A stretch of 45,045 nucleotides of DNA from JAYVYM01 sp046593925 (GCA_046593925.1 JBKJQN010000021.1:1-45045); one strand, 5' to 3'. Counted from the first letter of the stretch, positions 10,366-20,694 are shown. Notes: generated from the letters alone by a model not told the origin. Translations and numbers: made by a program.

Positions 10366-11385
10366 ATGCCGATCGCGACGCCCGAGACGTACGCCCAGAT
10401 GCTGGACCGCGCGAAGGAGGGGCGGTTCGCCTATCCCGCCATCAACGTGACGAGCTCGCAGACGCTGAACGCGGCTCTGCGTGGCTTCGCCGAGGCGCGC
10501 AGCGACGGCATCGTGCAGGTCTCAACCGGTGGTGCGGACTATCTGTCCGGCTCGGCCAAGGACATGGTGGTCGGCGCGACGGCGCTCGCGGAGTACGCGC
10601 ACGTGGTCGCAAAGGCCTACGACGTGACGGTCGCGTTGCACACCGACCACTGCCCGAAGGGCAAGCTCGACGGCTACATGCGGCCGCTGATCGCGATCAG
10701 CCAGCAGCGCGTCGACGCCGGCCGTGAGCCGTTGTTCCAGTCGCACATGTGGGACGGCTCGGCGGTCGAGCTGACCGAGAACCTGTCGATCGCCGCCGAG
10801 CTTCTCGCCGCCTGCGGCAAGGCCAGGATCGTCATGGAGATGGAGATCGGCGTGGTCGGCGGCGAGGAGGACGGCGTCGACAACTCCGGCGAGAACGAGA
10901 AGCTCTACACGACGCCCGGCGACGCGCTGCGCACCGCGCAGGCGCTCGACGGGATCGACGGGCGGTACCTGTTGGCGGCCACATTCGGCAACGTGCACGG
11001 CGTCTACAAGCCGGGCAACGTCAAGCTCCGGCCGTCGATCCTGGATGACATCCAGCAGGCGGTCGGCACACAGACCGGTGTGGAGCGGCCCTTCGACCTG
11101 GTCTTCCACGGCGGCAGCGGTTCGCTGCTCGAGGAGATCCGGGAGACGCTCGACTACGGCGTGGTGAAGATGAATGTCGACACCGACGCCCAGTACGCCT
11201 TCACCCGCCCGGTCGCGGACCACATGCTGAAGCACTACGACGGCGTGCTCAAGGTCGACGGCGAGGTAGGTGCCAAGAAGCTGTACGACCCGCGGGCCTG
11301 GGGCAAGGCCGCGGAGGCCGGCATGACCGCCCGGGTGGTCCGGGCCTGCGAGGACCTGCGTTCGACCGGGACGACGCTCGCGTAA
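10366..11385 (+). CDS. fbaA: Fructose-bisphosphate aldolase, class II
   Basis: A 339-residue zinc aldolase that cleaves fructose 1,6-bisphosphate into DHAP and glyceraldehyde 3-phosphate. Seen: the class II metal site VALHTDHCPKGKL, the acidic EMEIGVVGGEEDGV loop, the second zinc histidine in TFGNVHGVYKPG, the phosphate-binding FHGGSGS, and KMNVDTDAQYAFTR. The ATG has no Shine-Dalgarno; CATCCT ends 6 nt upstream, suggesting leaderless transcription. The next gene encodes a DUF3151 protein, as I recall from Mycobacterium, where fba, a DUF3151 gene and purA lie near one another. Confidence 0.97.
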   Translation: MPIATPETYAQMLDRAKEGRFAYPAINVTSSQTLNAALRGFAEARSDGIVQVSTGGADYLSGSAKDMVVGATALAEYAHVVAKAYDVTVALHTDHCPKGKLDGYMRPLIAISQQRVDAGREPLFQSHMWDGSAVELTENLSIAAELLAACGKARIVMEMEIGVVGGEEDGVDNSGENEKLYTTPGDALRTAQALDGIDGRYLLAATFGNVHGVYKPGNVKLRPSILDDIQQAVGTQTGVERPFDLVFHGGSGSLLEEIRETLDYGVVKMNVDTDAQYAFTRPVADHMLKHYDGVLKVDGEVGAKKLYDPRAWGKAAEAGMTARVVRACEDLRSTGTTLA

Positions 11386-11410
11386 CAGCGACGACGGGCA
11401 GACTGTCGGC

Positions 11411-11824
11411 ATGAGTCTTGCTGGCAAGGACCTGCTCGGCGGTCCGCCGCCCACCCTGCTGCCGGTCGACCCGGCGGTGGCGCTCCTGCAGTCCGAGGAC
11501 GCCTCGGCTGTCGCCGCCGCGCACCCGACGTCGTCGGCCGCCTGGGCCGCCCTCGCCGACGCCGCCTTCGATCGCGGCTCGGTCGTGGAGTCCTACGCGT
11601 ACGCGCGCACCGGCTACCACCGTGGGCTGGACGCGTTGCGCCGGGCCGGCTGGAAGGGCTTCGGTCCGGTGCCGTGGTCGCATGCCCCCAACCAGGGGTT
11701 CCTGCGGGCGCTCAACGCGCTGGGCCGGGCCGCCGACACGATCGGCGAGAGCGCCGAGGCCGACCGGATCGCGCAGTTCATGCAGGACAGCGACCCCGCG
11801 GCCGCGCAGGCCCTGCACGCCTGA
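11411..11824 (+). CDS. DUF3151 family protein
   Basis: A 137-residue soluble protein of unknown function, conserved in actinomycetes. Recognisable parts are LLGGPPPTLLPVD near the start, AYARTGYHRGLDALRRAGWK and GFGPVPWSHAPNQGFLRAL in the middle. The helical middle is reminiscent of TPR-like folds, but that is inference. It lies 25 nt after the aldolase. A CAGACT hexamer ends 6 nt before the ATG, so it may be transcribed separately without a leader. Its stop and the stop of the convergent gene sit in the two arms of a small hairpin (CTGAC-N5-GTCAG, 11821-11835). Confidence 0.85.
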   Translation: MSLAGKDLLGGPPPTLLPVDPAVALLQSEDASAVAAAHPTSSAAWAALADAAFDRGSVVESYAYARTGYHRGLDALRRAGWKGFGPVPWSHAPNQGFLRALNALGRAADTIGESAEADRIAQFMQDSDPAAAQALHA

Positions 11825-11831
11825 CCACGCG

Positions 11832-12425
11832 TCAGCGGACCGGTGGGTCCTGCTCGATCGTGATGACGCGGGCCGCGGGGCGGCGGCGGCCGAGCAGGGC
11901 CGCGCCCGGCAGGCCCGCGAGGGACCGGCCGGTGTCATCGACGAAGGTCATGATCCGTTCGGTCTGACCGGCGATGAAGGCGACCCGCTCGTGGGTCTCG
12001 GCGAGCGTGCGGAGCACCGGCAGCACGTCGTCCTGCACCTGCCGCAGGGTTGCGGGCAGGTCGCTGACCACCGGGTCGTCGAGCACGACGGCCAGTCGAC
12101 GCAGCCCCGGCCCGAGCGCCAGCAAGGGCTCCTCGAGCTCGGCGACGATGGTGTCGGCGCGCACCGCAAGCCGGTGGAAGGCCTGCACGGTCTCGCGTGC
12201 CTCGGTGACCAGGTCGACCCCACCGCGGGCTGCTCCGGACACCCCCGCCGCGGCCTCACCGGCGAGCGAGCCGGCAGCGGCCACGGCCACCGAGGCCACG
12301 GCGCCGGCAGAAGCCGCGACCTGTACGGCCGCGCCGGCCAGGGCGGCGGCAGCCTCCATCAGCGACGCGGCGCTGCGGGCCTGCAGCGCCGCGTAGGCGG
12401 CGTCGATGCCGGGGATGCTGGGCAC
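11832..12425 (-). CDS. Hypothetical protein divergent from purA
   Basis: A 197-residue protein read from GTG 12425 (VPSIPGIDAAYAALQARS). An Ala/Val/Gly-rich stretch near residues 17-60 (VAASAGAVASVAVAAAGSLA) could be a membrane or glycine-zipper segment. It is followed by a long amphipathic helical region (ETVQAFHRLAVRADTIVAEL then LRQVQDDVLPVLRTLAETHE), like apolipoprotein- or MCP-type coiled helices. The start is supported by TACAGT ending 6 nt upstream. Mycobacterium also has a hypothetical gene divergent from purA at this position; homology was not tested. Function unknown. Confidence 0.7.
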   Translation of the reverse strand: MPSIPGIDAAYAALQARSAASLMEAAAALAGAAVQVAASAGAVASVAVAAAGSLAGEAAAGVSGAARGGVDLVTEARETVQAFHRLAVRADTIVAELEEPLLALGPGLRRLAVVLDDPVVSDLPATLRQVQDDVLPVLRTLAETHERVAFIAGQTERIMTFVDDTGRSLAGLPGAALLGRRRPAARVITIEQDPPVR

Positions 12426-12463
12426 CCGGCGACTGTAACGCGGGACCGTCAACTCGGAGCTGA

Positions 12464-12477
12464 CCGCCGCTACACTC
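12464..12477 (+). promoter_or_regulatory. purA promoter -10 region
   Basis: The 14-mer CCGCCGCTACACTC contains the -10 element TACACT (12471-12476), 63 nt before the purA ATG. No good -35 is visible (GTCAAC at 12448 is a weak match). The identical 14-mer occurs before purF at 26824-26837. The divergent gene's own -10 (TACAGT) lies about 35 nt away on the other strand. Confidence 0.6.
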
Positions 12478-12539
12478 GGCGCGTACGGGGCCCGGCGCAC
12501 GACGCCAGGGCCCTTCCGGCTGTCCAGGGAGCCCGACGC

Positions 12540-13819
<1,280 letters not shown>

Positions 13820-13823
<4 letters not shown>

Positions 13824-15055
13824 TCGTCCTGGTGCTGGGCTCCGGCGCCCGGGAGCACGCCCTGGTGCTCGCGCTCGGCGCCGACCCCGCGGTGACCCGG
13901 GTGGTGTGCGCGCCCGGCAACGCCGGGACCCCGGACGCCGAGCCGGTCGACCCGGTCGATGTGGTCGCCGTGCTTGCGCTGGTCGAGCGGCTGCGGCCCG
14001 ACCTGGTCGTCGTCGGCCCCGAGGCGCCGCTCGTCGCGGGCGTCGCCGACGCCGTACGCGCTGCCGGCACGCCCTGCTTCGGCCCGTCCGCGGCCGCCGC
14101 TCAGATCGAGGGCAGCAAGACCTTCGCCAAGCGGGTGATGGCAGCCTGCGGGGTGCCTACCGCGGCGTCTGTGACGATGACCGACGGCGACCGGGCCGCC
14201 GCGCACCTCGCCGGCGTCGCCCCGCCGTACGTCGTGAAGGCCGACGGGCTCGCCGCCGGCAAGGGCGTGCACGTCGGCAGCGACCTGGCGGTCGCTCAGG
14301 CCTTTGCCCGCGACGTCCTGCGTGAGCCCGGCTCGGCGTGCGTCATCGAGGACTACCTCGAAGGTCCGGAGGTGTCGCTGTTCGCGTTCACCGACGGCAC
14401 GACGGTCGTACCGCTGCTGCCGGCGCAGGACGCCAAGCGGGTCGGCGACGGCGACACCGGTCCCAACACCGGCGGTATGGGCGCGTACGCCCCGCTGCCG
14501 TGGCTGCCTGCAGGCCTCGTGCAGCTGGTGGAGCACACGGTTCTGCAGCCGGTGGTCGACGAGATGCGCCGGCGGGGCACGCCGTTCGCCGGCCTGCTGT
14601 ACGCCGGCCTGGCGATGACGTCGCGAGGCCCGCAGGTGGTGGAGTTCAACGCGCGGTTCGGCGACCCGGAGACGCAGGTGGTCCTGGCGCTGCTCGAGAC
14701 GCCGCTCGCGGGGCTGCTGCACGCGGCTGCGACCGGCACGCTCGCCGACCACCCGCCACTGCGCTGGCGGGACGGGGCTGCTGTGACGGTCGTGATGGCG
14801 GCCGAGCGCTACCCGGACGCTCCGGTGACGGGCGACCTGGTGCAGGTCGGTGCCCTCCCCCCCGGGGTGGTGGTGCTGCACGGTGGCACCCGGCTGACTG
14901 CCGAGGGAGCGGTGTCCGCCGGCGGCCGAATGCTCTCGGTGACGGCGACCGGCGCGACGCTCGACGCAGCGCGGGAGTCGGCCTACGCCGGCGTGGCTGC
15001 GGTCGCGGTACGCGGCGCGCACTGGCGTACCGACATCGCCGCGTCCGCTACCTAG
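13820..15055 (+). CDS. purD: Phosphoribosylamine-glycine ligase (GAR synthetase)
   Basis: A 411-residue ATP-grasp enzyme, step 2 of purine synthesis (phosphoribosylamine + glycine + ATP to GAR). The N domain starts IVLVLGSGAREHAL; the ATP-grasp core has PYVVKADGLAAGKGVHVGSD; the metal-binding part is VVEFNARFGDPETQVVL. The GTG start overlaps the purA stop by 4 nt. A strong hairpin 25 nt after the stop ends the transcript. This is a single-domain PurD, not the fused PurD-PurM-PurN form. Confidence 0.97.
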
Positions 15056-15079
15056 ACCGCGACGCGCGCCTGGACGTGC

Positions 15080-15112
15080 GGCCGGGCCGCCCCCGAGGGG
15101 GACGGCCCGGCC
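15080..15112. terminator. Bidirectional hairpin terminator, purD / sedolisin
   Basis: Arms GGCCGGGCCG (15080-15089) and CGGCCCGGCC (15103-15112) are perfectly complementary. They continue as CCCCC-GA-GGGGG in the middle with one bulged A. It lies between two converging genes, 24 nt from the purD stop and 11 nt from the sedolisin stop. No U-tract is present, which is common for actinobacterial terminators. Confidence 0.85.
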
Positions 15113-15123
15113 GGTACAGCTGG

Positions 15124-17106
15124 CTACGAGTGGGCCATCGCCTTGAGGAAGGCGGCACCATTGGGGCTGCCCACCCCTGTGACGTCGTCGTAGCCCTTGC
15201 GGGTGTAGATCGAGCCGGTCTGGTTCAACGTCCGCAGGTACGTCGTGACGCCGGCGCTGGCGTCGACGCCGTTGTTGTAGCTCCTGCGCACGACCCCGTC
15301 GGTGACCTGCCGGCCGTGGTCGACATCGCGGAAGGCGTCGGTGCCCACCAGGCCGTACAGCGCCGGGTTGAGGAAGCCCAAGCTGTGACCGGCCACCTGG
15401 TTGGCGACGGCGACGACACCGGCGAACAGCGGGCTCGACAGGCTGGTGCCACCGATCCGGTACTCGCTGTACTTGATTGAGCCGTCGGGGAACTGCTGCG
15501 ACTGGCCGATCAGGAAGCCGGTGTTGGGGTCACCGACCATCGCGACGTCCGGGACGGCCCGCTTGGTGCCCTGGTAGTGCTGCGAGATGCCGTCCGGGAC
15601 GACACCCTTCTGGTATCCGGGCTGGTCCCACACCCGGCTGATGCCGCCACCGCCGCCGTAGAGGAACGCGGGCGGGGTCGGGACCCAGGCGCCGTTGGTC
15701 AGGGCGGCGGAGCCGGTGCCCCAGCCCTGCTCGAACAGGTAGTCGTTGCTCTTGCCGACCGCGAGGGCGGTGCCGCCGACGGCGGTCACGTACGGGTCGG
15801 AGGCGGGGCTGTCGACCTGCCGCGTACCGGTGTTGGCGATCTCGTCGCCGCTGTCGCCGGAGGAGAACAGCACGCTGATGCCCTGGGCCGCGGCCTGCAG
15901 GTAGGTCTGGTGCTCGACCTTCGGCTCGGGGGCCTCACCAGCATTGCCGTACGAGTTGCTGATGACATCGGCGAGACCGTTGTCGACGATCGTGTTGACG
16001 GCGGCCAGGATGTCGACGTTCAGGCAGCTGCTCGCTCCGACGTAGACGATGTTCGCGGCGGGAGCGGTGGCGTGGACCGCCTCGACGTCGAGGGTCTCCT
16101 CGCCGTACCAGCCCTGCGGCCCGCACTGCGCGATGGCGCGGAAACTGCCGGGCAGGACCTGCCGGAACTGGTAGCCGCGCAGCGGGTGGTCGGGATCGTT
16201 CCTGGTGGCGTACGTCTGGGCGTCCTTGAGAATCGTCGGCGCTGCGTAAGCGTCGACGATCGCCACGCGGACCCCGCGCCCGTCCCGGCCCTGGCCGAGC
16301 TGGCCGGCGGTGCCGTACGCGCCGCGGATCTGGCCGGGCTTGTAGCCGCACGGGACCAGCGTCAGCGGGTCGGCGAGGATCTGCGGCACGCCGGTGGCCT
16401 GCTTCTGTCCGTAGAAGTCCGAACAGGGCGGCGCGTTGCGGAACACCGGCCCCGGCCCCGGCAGCTGCCCGGCAGGCGCCTGCGGGGTCGCGCTCGGTGT
16501 GCCGGTTGCGCCCTCCTGTGCCGGCGTGATGTGCAGCGGGGCGACGGCCGCGGAGGTGTCGAGTCCGGAGATGCCGGCCACCAGGCCGCCGAGAGCAGCG
16601 GGCACCGAGCTGGCGGTCGACGGGGCGGAGACCCGCTTGCCGGCCCGCTCGTAGTCCTGCAGGGTCGTGCCGAAGGCCTTTTCGGCCTGGGCGGCAGTGC
16701 CGTCGAAGGCGACATAGCGACCGTTGGCCGGCACGTCGGTGACCGTGAACCCGCTGTCGGTGAGGAAGCGCGTGACGCTGGAGACCTGGCCGCTCGTCGG
16801 GGCGAACCGGCCGCGCCACTGGGCGGCGGTGACGTACTGACGGTAGCTCGCGCTGCGCGGGTCCGACACGGCGTCGGCGAGCGCCGCCGCGCCCGCAGCA
16901 TCGCGCAGGTTGAGCAGGACGGACAGGTGCAGCTTGGTGGCGGCGTCGGTATGCCCGGCGGCGGTCGCCGAGGCCGTCCAGTCAGGTGACGCTTCGACGG
17001 TGGCCCGGTCGGGGCCGGCGGCGAAGACGGCCGACTGGCCGATGAAGGCGAGGCCCATGGCGACGGTGGTACCGGCGACGGCTCCGCGGATGAGGCGTGA
17101 GGACAA
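15124..17106 (-). CDS. Secreted sedolisin (S53 family serine-carboxyl peptidase)
   Basis: A 660-residue protease precursor. The TTG at 17106 is chosen because GGGAG sits 5-6 nt upstream and it gives a clean signal peptide (SSRLIRGAVAGTTVAMGLAF then IGQSAVFA, cut before AGP). Upstream in-frame GTG codons remain possible. A pro-kumamolisin activation domain follows (LHLSVLLNLRDAAGAAALAD through KAFGTTLQDYERAGKRV). The catalytic domain carries E336 and D340 (EETLDVEAVH), the oxyanion Asp of ADVISNSYG and Ser555 in GGTSLSSP. The C-terminal calcium loop is DDVTGVGSPNG. All S53 catalytic residues are present. It is exported and self-activating at low pH by family precedent. It shares a 230-nt divergent control region with purB. 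Confidence 0.93.
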   Translation of the reverse strand: MSSRLIRGAVAGTTVAMGLAFIGQSAVFAAGPDRATVEASPDWTASATAAGHTDAATKLHLSVLLNLRDAAGAAALADAVSDPRSASYRQYVTAAQWRGRFAPTSGQVSSVTRFLTDSGFTVTDVPANGRYVAFDGTAAQAEKAFGTTLQDYERAGKRVSAPSTASSVPAALGGLVAGISGLDTSAAVAPLHITPAQEGATGTPSATPQAPAGQLPGPGPVFRNAPPCSDFYGQKQATGVPQILADPLTLVPCGYKPGQIRGAYGTAGQLGQGRDGRGVRVAIVDAYAAPTILKDAQTYATRNDPDHPLRGYQFRQVLPGSFRAIAQCGPQGWYGEETLDVEAVHATAPAANIVYVGASSCLNVDILAAVNTIVDNGLADVISNSYGNAGEAPEPKVEHQTYLQAAAQGISVLFSSGDSGDEIANTGTRQVDSPASDPYVTAVGGTALAVGKSNDYLFEQGWGTGSAALTNGAWVPTPPAFLYGGGGGISRVWDQPGYQKGVVPDGISQHYQGTKRAVPDVAMVGDPNTGFLIGQSQQFPDGSIKYSEYRIGGTSLSSPLFAGVVAVANQVAGHSLGFLNPALYGLVGTDAFRDVDHGRQVTDGVVRRSYNNGVDASAGVTTYLRTLNQTGSIYTRKGYDDVTGVGSPNGAAFLKAMAHS

Positions 17107-17188
17107 CAGGACTCCCTGGCTGAGGGGTACGCCCCGGTCGGAGCGCACGCCATCGTGGCCCCGCCCGGAATGCCTGACAACTTGTTGC

Positions 17189-17218
17189 TTGACGCGACTG
17201 ACAGGTAACGGGCAGTTT
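17189..17218 (+). promoter_or_regulatory. Possible purB promoter
   Basis: TTGACG (17189-17194) followed after 18 nt by CAGTTT (17213-17218) is an acceptable -35/-10 pair upstream of purB, about 120 nt before its ATG. A second -10-like CAGACT occurs at 17307-17312. A short palindrome, ACAAcTTGT, lies just upstream in the region shared with the divergent sedolisin gene and could be an operator for either. Confidence 0.3.
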
Positions 17219-17336
17219 TCACCTATCCCATCGGGCATGGCTGGACGATGAGAAATGCCTCGCCGTGCGGCTGCTTCACCCGGGCGGCCCAGCGGTCGGG
17301 CTCTGCCAGACTGGGTGCCGTCGAAAGGCTGGTCGC

Positions 17337-18644
17337 ATGATCGAGCGCTACACGCTCCCCGAGATGGGCCGGGTCTGGTCCGAGGCCCACAAGTACGAGC
17401 TGTGGTGCCAGGTCGAGGTGCTGGTGCTGGAGGCCCACGTCGGCACCGGGGTCGTGCCGGAGTCCGCGCTCGCGCCGGTACGCGCCGCCGCCCCGCCGAC
17501 GCCGCACGCGGTCGCCGAGATCGAGGCCGTGACCCAGCACGACGTCATCGCGTTCCTGTCGGCCTGGGCTGACAACACCGTGCCGCGCGAGGCCGCCGCC
17601 TACGTGCACTTCGGCATGACCAGCAGCGACCTGCTCGACACCGCGCTCGCGCTGCAGCTCGTCGAGGCCACCGACCTGCTGCTCACCAAGGCCGACGCGC
17701 TGGTCGCCGCCCTGCGCGACCTCGGGCTCGAGCACCGCGACACCGTCAAGGTCGGGCGTACGCACGGCATCCACGCCGAGCCGACGACGTGGGGCCACCG
17801 GGTCGCCGACCTCGCGTTCGCGATGGCCCGCTCCCGCGACCGGCTGCGCGCCGCGCGGGCGTCCGTCGCCGTCGCCAAGATCAGCGGCGCCGTGGGAACG
17901 TACTCCAACATCTCCGACGACGTGGAGCAGGCCGTCGCCGAACGGCTGGGGCTGGTCCCCGCGCCGGCTGCGACGCAGGTCGTGATCCGCGACGGGATCA
18001 GTGAGTGGGTGTCGGCACTGGCGGTCATCGCTACCGTCTGCGAGGCCTTCGCTCTCGAGGTCCGGCACGGCCAGCGCACCGAGGTCCGTGAGCTGTCCGA
18101 GCCGTTCGGCAAGGGGCAGAAGGGCTCCTCGGCGATGCCGCACAAGAAGAACCCGATCGCCTCGGAGCGGATCGCCGGGCTCGCGCGGATCGTCCGGGCC
18201 CAGGTCGTGCCCGTCATGGAAGGCATCCCGCTCTGGCACGAGCGAGACATCAGCCACTCCTCGACCGAGCGGGTCGCGTTGCCGGACGCAGCGATCGGTA
18301 CCGATTACCTCCTGCACCTCACGACCCGGCTGGTCACCGGGCTGGTCGTCGACGCCGACCGGATGCGGGCCAACCTGGAGAGTTCCGGTGGGCTGATCTA
18401 CACCTCGACCGTGCTGCTCGAGCTGGTCGAGGCGGGGCTGTCACGCGAGGACGCGTACGCCTTCGTCCAGCGCGCAGCCATGCGTACATGGGAGACCGGG
18501 GAGCCCTTCCGGGCCACGCTGTCTGCCGAGGCCGCGACCGCCGGGCAGTCGCTGGATGAGGTGCGCCTGGACGAGGTCTGCCGGCCTGAGCGGTTCCTGT
18601 CCCGGCTCGGGCCGGTCTTCGAGCGGCTGGCGGCGCTGACGTGA
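17337..18644 (+). CDS. purB: Adenylosuccinate lyase
   Basis: A 435-residue fumarase/aspartase-superfamily enzyme acting twice in purine synthesis: SAICAR to AICAR and adenylosuccinate to AMP, releasing fumarate. Seen: IEAVTQHDVIAFLSAWAD, the HFGMTSSDLLDTA segment, GRTHGIHAEPTTWGHR with a catalytic His, and the superfamily signature KGSSAMPHKKNP. The ATG follows GAAAGG with 8-9 nt spacing. Its stop overlaps purC by 4 nt (GTGA), so purB and purC are coupled. Confidence 0.97.
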   Translation: MIERYTLPEMGRVWSEAHKYELWCQVEVLVLEAHVGTGVVPESALAPVRAAAPPTPHAVAEIEAVTQHDVIAFLSAWADNTVPREAAAYVHFGMTSSDLLDTALALQLVEATDLLLTKADALVAALRDLGLEHRDTVKVGRTHGIHAEPTTWGHRVADLAFAMARSRDRLRAARASVAVAKISGAVGTYSNISDDVEQAVAERLGLVPAPAATQVVIRDGISEWVSALAVIATVCEAFALEVRHGQRTEVRELSEPFGKGQKGSSAMPHKKNPIASERIAGLARIVRAQVVPVMEGIPLWHERDISHSSTERVALPDAAIGTDYLLHLTTRLVTGLVVDADRMRANLESSGGLIYTSTVLLELVEAGLSREDAYAFVQRAAMRTWETGEPFRATLSAEAATAGQSLDEVRLDEVCRPERFLSRLGPVFERLAALT

Positions 18645-19537
18645 CGGACCTGCCGCTCCCCCTGGTGGCGCGGGGCAAGGTCCGCGACCTGTACGCGGTC
18701 GACGAGGACCACCTGCTGCTGGTCGCCTCCGACCGGATCTCGGCGTATGACGTGGTGCTCCCGACGCCAGTGCCCGACAAGGGCGCGGTGCTGACGGGCC
18801 TGTCGCTGTGGTGGTTCGGCCAGCTCCGCGATCTGGTGCCCGACCACCTGGTGACCGCCGACGTCGCGGACTACCCCGCCGCGCTTGCGCCGTACGCGCA
18901 GCAGCTGAGGGGGCGCTCGATGCTGTGCCGGCGGCTGACGATGCAGCCCGTCGAGTGCGTCGCCCGCGGCTACCTCGCCGGCAGCGGGCTCGCGGAGTAC
19001 CGCGCGTCCGGGGCCGTGTGCGGCGTGCCGCTTCCCGACGGGTTGGTCGACGGCTCGAGGTTGCCCGAGCCGATCTTCACACCGGCCACCAAGGCCGACC
19101 TCGGTTCTCACGACGAGAACGTCACCTTTGCCGCGGTCTCGACCATGGTCGGCCCGTCCGTCGCGGAGGAGCTGCGTCGGATCACCTTGACGATCTACGC
19201 CCGCGGGGCGGCACTATCCGCGTCGCGCGGCCTGCTGCTGGCCGACACCAAGCTCGAGCTGGGCCTGGACACCGCCGGCGTTCTGACGCTCGGCGACGAG
19301 GTCTTGACGCCGGACTCGTCACGCTTCTGGGACGCCGCGTCGTACGCCCCGGGTCGCCCCCAGCCGTCCTACGACAAGCAGTACGTCCGCGACTGGCTGA
19401 CAGCCTCCGGCTGGGACCGTTCGTCGCCAGGGCCGGAGCTCCCGGCGGATGTCGTCGCCCAGACCCGCGGCCGCTATGTCGAAGCGTACGAACGCCTGAC
19501 CGGGGACTCGTTCGACAGCTACCTGCGCGCGTCCTGA
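18641..19537 (+). CDS. purC: SAICAR synthetase
   Basis: A 298-residue phosphoribosylaminoimidazole-succinocarboxamide synthase, joining CAIR and aspartate with ATP. Motifs: VARGKVRDLYAVDEDHLLLV (ATP loop), SDRISAYDVVLPTPVPDKG, QPVECVARGYLAGSG and LLLADTKLELG. Translation is coupled to purB by a GTGA overlap. The gene is the longer actinobacterial form (about 295 residues). A 51-nt gap separates it from purS, which appears to have its own start signal. Confidence 0.97.
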   Translation: MTDLPLPLVARGKVRDLYAVDEDHLLLVASDRISAYDVVLPTPVPDKGAVLTGLSLWWFGQLRDLVPDHLVTADVADYPAALAPYAQQLRGRSMLCRRLTMQPVECVARGYLAGSGLAEYRASGAVCGVPLPDGLVDGSRLPEPIFTPATKADLGSHDENVTFAAVSTMVGPSVAEELRRITLTIYARGAALSASRGLLLADTKLELGLDTAGVLTLGDEVLTPDSSRFWDAASYAPGRPQPSYDKQYVRDWLTASGWDRSSPGPELPADVVAQTRGRYVEAYERLTGDSFDSYLRAS

Positions 19538-19588
19538 TGGGGAGTGGGACGGCGGACGCCAGGACAACGCGCGGCTAGCCTCGAGCGC

Positions 19589-19837
19589 ATGCCGGTGCAC
19601 CAGGTGGTCGTGGACGTCATGCTCAAGCCGGAGATCCTCGACCCGCAGGGCCAGGCGGTCGCCAACGCGATCCCGACGCTCGGTGCCGCGATGCCGGTCG
19701 GCGTACGGATCGGCAAGCACGTGCAGCTCGCGCTCGAGGCCGAGGACGAGGCCGCGGCGCTCAGGCAGGCCACGCACCTGGCCGAGGTGCTGCTGAGCAA
19801 CCCGGTGATCGAGGACTTCACCGTCCGCGCCGGCTAG
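19589..19837 (+). CDS. purS: FGAM synthetase subunit PurS
   Basis: An 82-residue protein starting MPVHQVVVDVMLKPEILDPQ and containing GKHVQLALEAEDEAAAL. PurS is the small dimeric subunit that bridges PurQ and PurL and helps pass ammonia between them. The ATG at 19589 is chosen over an in-frame upstream ATG because the family begins here and TAGCCT ends 7 nt before it, suggesting a leaderless message. It is followed 18 nt later by purQ. Confidence 0.95.
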   Translation: MPVHQVVVDVMLKPEILDPQGQAVANAIPTLGAAMPVGVRIGKHVQLALEAEDEAAALRQATHLAEVLLSNPVIEDFTVRAG

Positions 19838-19855
19838 CTCCGTTAGGCTGCCGGC

Positions 19856-20527
19856 GTGCTGATCGGCATCGTGACCTTCCCCGGGAGCCTTGACGACCGC
19901 GACGCCCAGCGGGCCGTCCGGCTGGCGGGCGGCGAGGCGGTGGCCCTCTGGCACGCCGACCCCGACCTGCACGGTGTCGACGCGGTCGTCCTGCCCGGCG
20001 GCTTCTCCTACGGCGACTACCTGCGTGCCGGTGCCATCGCCCGGTTCGCGCCGGTGGTGCGGACGATCGTCGACGCCGCCACGGGTGGGCTGCCCGTGCT
20101 GGGCATCTGCAACGGGTTCCAGGTGCTGTGCGAGAGCCACCTGCTCCCGGGAGCCCTGACCCGCAACCGGCACCTGCGCTTCATCAACCGCGACCAACCG
20201 CTGCGGATCACCTCGACCGCAACGGCCTGGACGGGCGGGTTCTCGATGGGCCAGGACGTCCTCATCCCCATCAAGAACGGTGAGGGGTGCTACGTCGCGA
20301 GCGAGGCGGTGCTCGACGAGCTCGAGGCGACCGGCCGGGTTGTCGCGCGCTACACCGGCACCAACCCCAACGGCTCGCTGCGCGACATCGCCGGGATCGC
20401 CAACGCTGCCGGCAATGTCGTCGGCTTCATGCCGCACCCCGAGCACGCGGTCGAGGACCTGACCGGCCCCGGCGCCGACGGGCTGGCCTTTTTCACCAGC
20501 GTCCTGGCGTCCCTCGTCGCGGCGTAG
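19856..20527 (+). CDS. purQ: FGAM synthetase glutaminase subunit PurQ
   Basis: A 223-residue class I glutamine amidotransferase supplying ammonia to PurL. The catalytic Cys is in VLGICNGFQVL, and the His/Glu pair in FMPHPEHAVED. The start IGIVTFPGSLDDRDAQRAV and LPGGFSYGDYLRAGAIA are typical. The GTG has no Shine-Dalgarno but has a perfect TAGGCT 6 nt upstream. Together with purS and purL it forms the three-component enzyme for step 4 (FGAR to FGAM). Confidence 0.97.
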   Translation: MLIGIVTFPGSLDDRDAQRAVRLAGGEAVALWHADPDLHGVDAVVLPGGFSYGDYLRAGAIARFAPVVRTIVDAATGGLPVLGICNGFQVLCESHLLPGALTRNRHLRFINRDQPLRITSTATAWTGGFSMGQDVLIPIKNGEGCYVASEAVLDELEATGRVVARYTGTNPNGSLRDIAGIANAAGNVVGFMPHPEHAVEDLTGPGADGLAFFTSVLASLVAA

Positions 20528-20694
20528 GCCACGCAGTCCGGCTCGGGTCAGACGCGTGCTGTTGCTGGGGCGCCCCGCGCCGCCGGCTCGAGCCCGCCGA
20601 GCGGATGCCCGTCACCCACGTCCCTAACGGCGGTCGACGGGCGCTTCCGGATGCGCTTCGAGCCGTTCCAGCTGCTCGACTAGCGTTGCCGCTT
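20528..20694 (+). other. purQ-purL spacer with short open frame
   Basis: The 167-nt spacer stays open in one frame from the purQ stop to TAG 20681, ending VDGRFRMRFEPFQLLD with mixed codon bias. That ending looks protein-like, but no start or family is visible, and it may be the last piece of a lost gene. Two 10-bp palindromes (GGGGCGCCCC at 20567-20576 and GGCTCGAGCC just after) could form a weak terminator. Confidence 0.25.
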
